Source: Rhodospirillales bacterium
GTDB lineage: Bacteria > Pseudomonadota > Alphaproteobacteria > ATCC43930 > CGMCC-115725
Assembly (NCBI GenBank): GCA_015654725.1
Contig: JAATGI010000270.1
Location: 1 to 5,203 of the forward strand
Direction of reading: 5' to 3'
Length of the DNA: 5,203 nt
Positions within the stretch are counted from its first letter, which is position 1, and the number at the start of each line of letters is the position of its first letter. Under the pieces are notes generated by a model. It had not been told where the DNA came from. It searched no databases and was given only the letters and a program-made list of their open reading frames with translations. A program made the position numbers and the translations under genes. This document shows positions 1 to 4,199 of the stretch, one piece after another.

Positions 1-388
1 AATCGAGACAAGTGGCATAGCTGGCATTGCCGTGCAGTTCGATGACTTGCGCCGCCGGCACGCCCGATTCTTGATGCAGATTGTCGACATTCTGGGTGAT
101 GACCGAAACGACCTTGCCCCGCGCCACCAACCGCGCCACGGCATAATGCCCCGCGTTCGGCTTGGCGCCGACCCAGCCGGCGACGCCGGTAAAAGTGCGG
201 GTCCAGGCCTCGCGGCGCTTTTCCTCGCTGCCGACGAATTCGTCGTAATAGATCGGCTTCATCTTGCTCCAGACGCCGCCGGGGCTGCGGAAATCGGGAA
301 TGCCGGATTCGGTCGAGATGCCGGCGCCGGTGAACACCATCGCGCGCCGCGATTGCGCGATCAGCTTTGCCAGCGCCGCGCGCGACAT
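1..388 (-). CDS. Sir2-family NAD-dependent protein deacylase (sirtuin), N-terminal part
   Basis: This is the N-terminal 129 residues of a sirtuin; the 3' part lies beyond the left edge. Sirtuins remove acyl groups from lysines in the cytoplasm, consuming NAD+ and releasing nicotinamide and O-acyl-ADP-ribose. The sequence shows the NAD-binding GAGIS at residues 21-25, PDFRS at 31-35, the TQNVDNLH signature at 98-105, and the catalytic His of the HG pair at 119. Cys127 is probably the first zinc-ribbon cysteine. The ATG at 388-386 shares its A with the TGA stop of the upstream amidohydrolase (overlap TGATG) and has no clear Shine-Dalgarno, so translation is probably coupled. Only about 18 residues precede the Rossmann motif, as is common in short bacterial sirtuins. 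I do not see the Tyr-x-x-Arg pair of desuccinylase-type sirtuins in the visible part, but I did not align it. Family assignment is very secure; the protein substrate is unknown. Confidence 0.94.
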   Translation of the reverse strand, partial: MSRAALAKLIAQSRRAMVFTGAGISTESGIPDFRSPGGVWSKMKPIYYDEFVGSEEKRREAWTRTFTGVAGWVGAKPNAGHYAVARLVARGKVVSVITQNVDNLHQESGVPAAQVIELHGNASYATCLD

Positions 389-1251
389 CAGATCGCGGTC
401 AGCGTCCCGTAAGTCTCGGGCCGGCGGTCGCGATAGAACTGCCAGAGATTGCGCACCTCGCGCACCATGTCCCAATCCATCTCGGCGGTGATGAGCTCGT
501 CCTTGTCCTCGCTTGCCTTGGCGATGATCTTGCCGCGCGGATTGACGAAATAGGCCGAACCGTAGAAGCGCCCGATATTCCACGGCGCCTCGGTGCCGAC
601 GCGGTTGACGGCGCCGATATAACAGCCATTGGCGACGGCGGCGGCGGGTTGTTCAAGTTCCCACAGATACTGGCTAAGGCCCGCCACGGTCGCCGAGGGA
701 TTGACGATATATTCGGCGCCGTTCAGCGCCAGCGCCCGCCAGCCCTCGGGGAAATGCCGATCGTAGCAGATATAGACACCGAGCTTGCAGTAAGCCGTGT
801 GGAACACCGGCCAGCCCGAATTGCCGGGCTTGAAGAAGAATTTTTCGTAAAAGCCGGCGACCTGCGGGATGTGGGTCTTGCGGTATTTGCCGAGATATTT
901 GCCGTCGGCGTCGATCACGGCGGCGGTGTTGTAATAGACGCCGGTGATGTCCTCCTCATAGATCGGCACGACAATGACCATCGAATATTTCTTGGCATAT
1001 TCCTGCATCAGCTTGACGGTCGGGCCGTCGGGAACCTTCTCCACCGCCGCGTACCACTTCACATCCTGGCTCGGGCAGAAATAGGGCTGGTTGAACACCT
1101 CTTGCAGGCACAACACCTGGACGCCGTCCTTGCCGGCCTTTTCGATATAGGGAATGTGCGCGTCGTTCATGCGCTTCGCGATCTCGGCGGGCGACATCGA
1201 GGTGTCGCCCTTCAGGCCCATCTGAATCAATCCGCCCTTCACGATCGCCAT
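388..1251 (-). CDS. Beta-ureidopropionase-like carbon-nitrogen hydrolase (nitrilase superfamily)
   Basis: This 287-residue cytoplasmic enzyme has the complete nitrilase-superfamily Glu-Lys-Cys triad: Glu51 in LCLQEVF, Lys125 in KYRKTHIP and Cys162 in YICYDRHFPE. Stretches such as NPSATVAGLSQYLW (184-197), VNRVGTE (215-221) and RFYGSAY (228-234) closely resemble eukaryotic beta-ureidopropionase as I remember it. The expected reaction is therefore hydrolysis of an N-carbamoyl-beta-amino acid to beta-alanine (or beta-aminoisobutyrate), CO2 and ammonia, the last step of reductive pyrimidine catabolism. A related N-carbamoyl amidase or amidase specificity is possible. The length fits bacterial members; eukaryotic ones carry extra N- and C-terminal sequence. 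The ATG at 1251 is preceded by a modest GGTGAGG ribosome site. The stop overlaps the start of the Sir2 gene by one base, so the two form an operon. No other pyrimidine-pathway gene (dihydropyrimidinase, dihydropyrimidine dehydrogenase) is in the window, so the pathway role is inferred from this gene alone. Confidence 0.9.
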   Translation of the reverse strand: MAIVKGGLIQMGLKGDTSMSPAEIAKRMNDAHIPYIEKAGKDGVQVLCLQEVFNQPYFCPSQDVKWYAAVEKVPDGPTVKLMQEYAKKYSMVIVVPIYEEDITGVYYNTAAVIDADGKYLGKYRKTHIPQVAGFYEKFFFKPGNSGWPVFHTAYCKLGVYICYDRHFPEGWRALALNGAEYIVNPSATVAGLSQYLWELEQPAAAVANGCYIGAVNRVGTEAPWNIGRFYGSAYFVNPRGKIIAKASEDKDELITAEMDWDMVREVRNLWQFYRDRRPETYGTLTAI

Positions 1252-1286
1252 GCCCGCCTCACCCTAAATTGACCGGCAAGACTAAC

Positions 1287-1310
1287 CACCACGGCACCAA
1301 GACACCAAGC
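1287..1310. repeat. Three-copy 8-bp tandem repeat in the divergent promoter region
   Basis: The heptamer CACCA(C/A)G begins at 1287, 1295 and 1303, an exact 8-bp period: CACCACG, then CACCAAG twice. It lies between the divergent amidohydrolase and VOC genes, about 36 bp from the amidohydrolase start and 50 bp from the VOC start. On the minus strand it reads as repeated CTTGGTG units. From memory, similar degenerate strings recur between genes in many environmental bacteria. Whether it is a regulator site or a dispersed repeat cannot be decided here. Confidence 0.6.
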
Positions 1311-1327
1311 CGGAATCTCGGTATTCT
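1299..1327 (+). promoter_or_regulatory. Candidate sigma70-type promoter for the VOC gene
   Basis: AAGACA (1299-1304, 4 of 6 to consensus) and TATTCT (1322-1327, 4 of 6) are 17 bp apart, which would put the transcription start near 1334, about 26 nt before the VOC start codon. The -35 box falls inside the CACCAAG repeat, so anything binding the repeat could affect it. This is a weak pattern match with no experimental support. Confidence 0.25.
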
Positions 1328-1345
1328 CGGAGCCTGGCTCGACCG

Positions 1346-1351
1346 AAGGAG
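1346..1351 (+). promoter_or_regulatory. Ribosome binding site of the VOC gene
   Basis: AAGGAG lies 8 nt before the ATG at 1360. It is a strong Shine-Dalgarno sequence that fixes this start and rules out the longer overlapping frame starting at 1269. Confidence 0.85.
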
Positions 1352-1359
1352 AAGGCATC

Positions 1360-1770
1360 ATGGCCCGGCCCAAAATCCGTCACCTCGCGATCTTCGCCCG
1401 CAACCCCAAGACCATGGCGCACTTCTACGAGACCGCCTTCGCCATGGAGGTCATCAGCAAGGCGCCGAACGACACCGCCTTTTTCCTCAGCGACGGGTAT
1501 CTCACCCTGGCGATCCTGCCGCATCGGCTCGAAGGCGAGGCCGCCGCCGGCCTCAATCATTTCGGCTTCGAGATCGAGGATCTGGACGCGGTCAAGGCCA
1601 AGTTCGCCGAGTTCGGCCTCGAGACGCCGAAAGCGCGTCCGGCCGAGCGGCCCTATGCCGAATTCCGCGCCGCCGATCCCGAAGGCAATCAGTTCGATCT
1701 CTCGGTCCATGGCTTCCAAAAGACCGAGACCGGCCACGACCGCGCCGCGAAGAAGAAAGAGCTGGTCTAG
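1360..1770 (+). CDS. VOC-superfamily protein (glyoxalase / extradiol dioxygenase fold)
   Basis: This 136-residue single-domain vicinal-oxygen-chelate protein is probably cytoplasmic and dimeric. The N-terminal IRHLAIFARNPKTMAHFYE (6-24) and the second half opening with LNHFGFEIEDLD (65-76) are the two paired beta-alpha-beta modules, and the closing DPEGNQFDLS (106-115) is the usual end of the fold. Candidate metal ligands are His8, His67 and the acidic residue at the last site, which here is Asp113; the family more often has Glu. The C-terminus is a short basic tail (AAKKKELV). The family includes glyoxalase I, ring-cleaving dioxygenases, epimerases and antibiotic-binding proteins, and this sequence does not separate them. 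A Rieske oxygenase 2.4 kb away makes a catabolic role plausible but unproven. The gene stands alone, divergent from the amidohydrolase and convergent with the cyclase. A strong AAGGAG supports the start. Confidence 0.88.
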   Translation: MARPKIRHLAIFARNPKTMAHFYETAFAMEVISKAPNDTAFFLSDGYLTLAILPHRLEGEAAAGLNHFGFEIEDLDAVKAKFAEFGLETPKARPAERPYAEFRAADPEGNQFDLSVHGFQKTETGHDRAAKKKELV

Positions 1771-1813
1771 GCGCCTCCATTACACCTATCCGTTGCGGCG
1801 CTTCGGCCAGTCC

Positions 1814-1840
1814 GCCTGTATTTACAGGTGATTTACAGGC
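1814..1840. repeat. Operator-like TTTACAGG direct and inverted repeat cluster
   Basis: CCTGTA (1815-1820) and TACAGG (1823-1828) form a perfect palindrome with a 2-bp centre. A second ATTTACAGG follows, so TTTACAGG occurs at 1821-1828 and 1832-1839, 11 bp apart, or about one helical turn. GCCTGTA (1814-1820) and TACAGGC (1834-1840) also make an outer inverted repeat. The geometry resembles a dimeric regulator site or a dispersed repeat. It lies about 50 bp after the VOC stop, so it is not obviously a promoter operator. Confidence 0.5.
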
Positions 1841-1890
1841 CACACCGTCACGCATGCCGCGTTCGACCGGTGACGCCACACCGCCCGGTG

Positions 1891-1927
1891 GAATTAGCTG
1901 TTAATGCAGCGGATTTGCAGCTAATTC
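1891..1927. repeat. Perfect 10-bp inverted repeat with 17-nt loop
   Basis: GAATTAGCTG (1891-1900) and CAGCTAATTC (1918-1927) are exact reverse complements around a 17-nt centre. No run of T follows on either strand, so it is a poor intrinsic terminator despite lying between convergent genes. The right arm covers the place where the -35 of the TATAAT at 1940 would fall, which suits an operator. An element end is another possibility. Confidence 0.6.
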
Positions 1928-1939
1928 TCCGAGTGCGTG

Positions 1940-1945
1940 TATAAT
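1940..1945 (+). promoter_or_regulatory. Orphan consensus -10 box (TATAAT)
   Basis: A perfect TATAAT sits just to the right of the inverted repeat. The -35 is poor: TTGCAG at 1915-1920 with a 19-bp spacer is the best I can see. No gene follows on this strand, and a transcript from here would run antisense into the 3' end of the cyclase gene at 2028. The box may be a remnant or may drive a small RNA. Confidence 0.25.
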
Positions 1946-2027
1946 GGACAGACATTTCTCCTCTTCTAGTTTTACGCTCGATGCGTAATATCGGTGGCGA
2001 TGGCGACAACGTCAAGGGAGACGAAGC

Positions 2028-3272
2028 TCATTCCTCCGGCACCCCGGCCTTGCGCAGGCCGTCGCGGTAGCGCTCGTACCGCGCCAGATAGGTCGGGTTG
2101 TCGCTGAAGGGGATACGGCTGACGGTGTGTCCGGGGTCCAGCGCGAGGCCGGCTTGGGCGGCGGCCCGGGCCTCGTCAACGCGGCCAATGTGCGCAAGCG
2201 CGGCTGCGAGAAAGAAATGCGGCTCCGAGAAATATCGGAAAATTTCGACTGAGCGGCGCAGCCAGGCGACCGCCTCCTCGTCTCGTGCGAGAGACACCTT
2301 GGCCATCCCGGCGACGAACATCCAATGCCACGCGACCGCGTCTTTCGGACTGAGGCGCAGCGCTTCAAGGATGTGGGGTTCGGTTTCCTCGGCCCGTCCG
2401 TCGAACAGCTTGGCGTGCCCGATGGTCCCGTGGGCGGCGGCCATGTTGCGGTCGAAGGTGAACGCCGTGTTGCGGGCGATCACGAACGAGCCCGAAATGC
2501 GCGACAAATCGGTGGTCAGGCTTTCGGTTACGCCATCGACGAAATATTCCTGCTCCGGATCGCCGCCGATATCGGCGAAGGGCAGAACGACGATGGAGAG
2601 GCGGGGCGGGGAAGCCCCTGCCAAACTACTCCTCTCCGCCCCTTCCCTTTTTTCACCACCCCGACGAAAGTCGGGGGCCACCCCTCCGCTCGTCGCGACC
2701 TCGGCCCGGTGGACCCCGGCTTGCGCCGGGGTGGAGCCATTCTGGGGAAGAATCGAATAGACCCGCACCGGCCTTGCGATGTTCTTCAGCTCTTTGTCGC
2801 CGAGATCGGTGAACTCCGCCGCGATCTTGTCGCGCACTTGATCGTAGGCGGCGTTGGAAAGACAAATCCCGCCGGGCTCGGCGATGGTTTCGAGCCGCGC
2901 GGCGATATTGACCCCGTCGCCCATCAGGTCGCCGTCGCCCTCGACGATCACGTCGCCGAGATGAAGCCCGATCCGAAACTCGATGCGTTTGTGGGGCGCC
3001 ACATCGGCATTCCGCACCGCGATCTTGCGCTGCGCTTCGATGGCGCAGCGCACGGCATCGACGACGCTGGCGAATTCGATAATTCGGCCGTCGCCCGTGG
3101 TCTTGACCAGGCGTCCGCCATGGGCCGCCACCACGGGATCGATCAGCTCATGTCGCAGCGCCCGGAGCCGCGACACCGTGCCTTCCTCGTCCGCCGCCGC
3201 GAGCCGCGAATAGCCCACGACGTCGGCGGCGAGAATGGCCGCGAGCCTACGCTGCATCTGGTTGGTTGCCAT
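2028..3272 (-). CDS. Class III adenylate cyclase with truncated TolB/FlgO-like domain and C-terminal TPRs
   Basis: This 414-residue protein makes cAMP from ATP. The N-terminal catalytic domain (about 1-175) keeps every key residue: metal-binding Asp17 (LAADVVGYS) and Asp61 (KTTGDG), substrate-selecting Lys57 and Asp115, and the transition-state pair Asn122/Arg126 (GDGVNIAARLE). Residues about 178-223 are a Gly/Ala/Arg-rich linker that coincides with DNA palindromes and looks like an in-frame repeat insertion. LSIVVLPFADIGGDPEQEYF (225-244) opens the TolB/FlgO-like domain common in rhizobial cyclases of this type. That domain stops near residue 273 and runs straight into TPR-like helices (about 274-380) and a family-typical C-terminus ending AGVPEE. 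Remembered full-length relatives have well over 100 more residues at this junction, so an in-frame internal deletion is likely. I chose ATG 3272 over an in-frame TTG at 3278 because relatives start MA..QRRLAAILAADV. The gene lies 33 bp downstream of the esterase on the same strand and is probably co-transcribed. No membrane segment is visible. Confidence 0.9.
   Translation of the reverse strand: MATNQMQRRLAAILAADVVGYSRLAAADEEGTVSRLRALRHELIDPVVAAHGGRLVKTTGDGRIIEFASVVDAVRCAIEAQRKIAVRNADVAPHKRIEFRIGLHLGDVIVEGDGDLMGDGVNIAARLETIAEPGGICLSNAAYDQVRDKIAAEFTDLGDKELKNIARPVRVYSILPQNGSTPAQAGVHRAEVATSGGVAPDFRRGGEKREGAERSSLAGASPPRLSIVVLPFADIGGDPEQEYFVDGVTESLTTDLSRISGSFVIARNTAFTFDRNMAAAHGTIGHAKLFDGRAEETEPHILEALRLSPKDAVAWHWMFVAGMAKVSLARDEEAVAWLRRSVEIFRYFSEPHFFLAAALAHIGRVDEARAAAQAGLALDPGHTVSRIPFSDNPTYLARYERYRDGLRKAGVPEE
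2604..2741. repeat. In-frame palindromic repeat element inside the cyclase gene
   Basis: These roughly 138 bp (46 codons) fall between the two conserved domains of the cyclase and contain three GC-rich hairpins. The first is at 2605-2622, a 7-bp stem with AAG loop and one bulged T. The second is at 2659-2676, CCCCGAC/GTCGGGG with GAAA loop. The third is at 2713-2732, ACCCCGGC/GCCGGGGT with TTGC loop. They start exactly 54 bp apart. The last two resemble palindromic repeats dispersed in alphaproteobacterial genomes, and the peptide STPAQAGVHR is, from memory, a common translation of such repeats. A pyrimidine-rich tract (about 2627-2653) separates the first two hairpins. Element boundaries are estimated from protein homology, not from target-site duplications. 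Confidence 0.7.
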
Positions 3273-3305
3273 CCCCAATGGCCCCGGTTTGGTCCAGTTT
3301 CGGCT

Positions 3306-4130
3306 CTAGCGCCCGACCGTCCGCTTCAGCACGAACGCCTTGGTCAGCTCGATCGCCTTCAGTGAATTGGCGCTGTTCGGATCGTCGCGGAAGAAGCTGT
3401 GCTTGGCGCCCGGGAGCAATTCCAATTCCATCTCGCCGCCGGCCTTGCGATAGGCGGCGACATCGTCGGTGCCTTGGAAGATCAGGGCGGGCGGCAGATC
3501 GACCGCGTCGCCGCGCTCCAGCATCAAGGGCGGGCTGCCGTCGCTCATCGCCGCTTCGCTGCCCCAGAACGCGTCGTGGCTTTTGACGAATTGCTGGCCG
3601 CCGCGCTCCTTGGCGAGGCGATAGCGCAACAGCGGCTCGAGCACGCCCCAGCCGGAAACGACGAAGGCCAGCCGCGCGTCGATCGCTTCCAGATGCGGCG
3701 CCGGAATCGTCGGATAGCGCGGATCGAAGGGCCGCATCGCCGCCAACAAGATCAGATGCCCGCCGCTCGAGGTGCCGAAGCCGCCGACCCAATCGGGCCT
3801 GCTGCCGAATTCGGCGGCATGTTTCCTGGCCCAGCGGATGCCGATATTGATGTCGGCCAGGGTCTCGGGATAGCGCTTGGCCGGCGGCATGCGGAAGTCG
3901 AGCGAGATGGTCAAGATGCCGGCCTCGGCGAACGCCGTGGCAAAAGCGACATTCTGAGTGCGGTCGCCGCTGGTCCAGGCGCCGCCATGAAGATCGATCA
4001 CGGCCGGAAAGGGCCCCACGCCGCTCGGCCGGTAAAGCCGCGCCAACAGCGTGGCATCCTCGGCCTGGTAAAACGGCAAATCCTCGATCCGGACCTGGTG
4101 CCGGGCTTGAGCCTCGATAATACCAGCCAT
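3306..4130 (-). CDS. Alpha/beta-hydrolase, esterase-like (hormone-sensitive-lipase / BD-FAE type)
   Basis: This 274-residue alpha/beta-hydrolase is probably cytoplasmic; I see no signal peptide. The oxyanion-hole motif HGGAW is at 48-52, and the nucleophile elbow GTSSG at 119-123 makes Ser121 the nucleophile. The acid is in QGTDD (Asp223 most likely), and the catalytic His is His244 in GAKHSF. These fit carboxylesterases and acetyl-esterases acting on small esters; the natural substrate is unknown. The stretch between the acid and VAAYRKAGG seems about ten residues shorter than I expect for the family. I start at ATG 4130 because GGGAG lies 6 nt upstream and the fold begins soon after. A frame extension to 4184 would overlap the divergent promoter and add a non-conserved Arg-rich leader. 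The gene diverges from the Rieske oxygenase with a 69-bp gap and precedes the cyclase by 33 bp. Confidence 0.88.
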   Translation of the reverse strand: MAGIIEAQARHQVRIEDLPFYQAEDATLLARLYRPSGVGPFPAVIDLHGGAWTSGDRTQNVAFATAFAEAGILTISLDFRMPPAKRYPETLADINIGIRWARKHAAEFGSRPDWVGGFGTSSGGHLILLAAMRPFDPRYPTIPAPHLEAIDARLAFVVSGWGVLEPLLRYRLAKERGGQQFVKSHDAFWGSEAAMSDGSPPLMLERGDAVDLPPALIFQGTDDVAAYRKAGGEMELELLPGAKHSFFRDDPNSANSLKAIELTKAFVLKRTVGR

Positions 4131-4135
4131 GCCGA

Positions 4136-4141
4136 ACTCCC
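4136..4141 (-). promoter_or_regulatory. Ribosome binding site of the esterase gene
   Basis: On the minus strand GGGAG precedes the ATG at 4130 by 6 nt. It is the reason for choosing this start over the upstream in-frame ATG at 4184. Confidence 0.7.
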
Positions 4142-4142
4142 G

Positions 4143-4171
4143 ATGACGCCGCCTTCCGTTCGAGCTAGAAT
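4143..4171 (+). promoter_or_regulatory. Candidate sigma70-type promoter for the Rieske oxygenase gene
   Basis: ATGACG (4143-4148, 4 of 6) and TAGAAT (4166-4171, 5 of 6) are separated by 17 bp, giving a predicted start near 4178 and a leader of about 22 nt. It sits in the 69-bp divergent gap, and its -35 lies within the predicted leader of the esterase. I see no matching convincing promoter on the minus strand in this gap. Confidence 0.35.
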
Positions 4172-4188
4172 ATCGGCAAATCAAGTTC

Positions 4189-4193
4189 GGAGG
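4189..4193 (+). promoter_or_regulatory. Ribosome binding site of the Rieske oxygenase gene
   Basis: GGAGG lies 6 nt before the ATG at 4200. Another ATG at 4195 is out of frame and too close to the site to be used. Confidence 0.85.
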
Positions 4194-4199
4194 AATGCC

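Larger units (their letters stand above)
1771..2027. other. AT-rich intergenic region between convergent genes
   Basis: These 257 bp separate the VOC stop from the cyclase stop and encode no credible protein. From about 1890 to 2000 the G+C content falls to roughly half, against about two thirds in the flanking genes. The stretch carries a TTTACAGG repeat cluster (1814-1840), two copies of GCCACACCG (1839-1847 and 1875-1883), a small CGTCAC/GTGACG inverted repeat (1846-1851 and 1869-1874 area), a perfect 10-bp inverted repeat (1891-1927) and a consensus TATAAT (1940-1945). The change in composition and clustered repeats suggest a remnant of a mobile or dispersed element, but no transposase fragment or terminal duplication is visible. 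Confidence 0.6.

Noticed and set aside
367..1272. A 301-codon open frame on the plus strand
   Set aside because: It is antisense to the beta-ureidopropionase-like gene, has low-complexity Ala/Gly/Asp/Arg composition and no suitable ribosome site.
1269..1904. A 211-codon plus-strand frame overlapping the VOC gene
   Set aside because: It is Arg-rich and out of phase with the VOC protein, which has the strong Shine-Dalgarno and conserved motifs.
1891..1927. Intrinsic terminator for the convergent genes
   Set aside because: The stem is AT-rich with a 17-nt loop and no T-run follows on either strand, so it does not fit a Rho-independent terminator.
1944..1988. A 14-codon plus-strand frame reading MDRHFSSSSFTLDA
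   Set aside because: Its ATG lies within and right after the TATAAT box, there is no ribosome site, and no homology is recognised.
2012..2368. Overlapping minus-strand frame at the end of the cyclase gene as a separate gene
   Set aside because: It is out of phase with the conserved TPR sequence and has Arg/Ser-rich shadow composition.
2604..2741. CRISPR-like array, suggested by the regular 54-bp spacing
   Set aside because: The three hairpins differ in sequence, there is no identical repeat unit, and the block is translated within a conserved gene.
3276..3278. TTG start for the cyclase
   Set aside because: The ATG two codons later matches the usual N-terminus of the family, and the TTG has no better ribosome site.
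2325..3365. A 346-codon open frame on the plus strand
   Set aside because: It is antisense to the cyclase gene, which carries all class III cyclase residues on the other strand.
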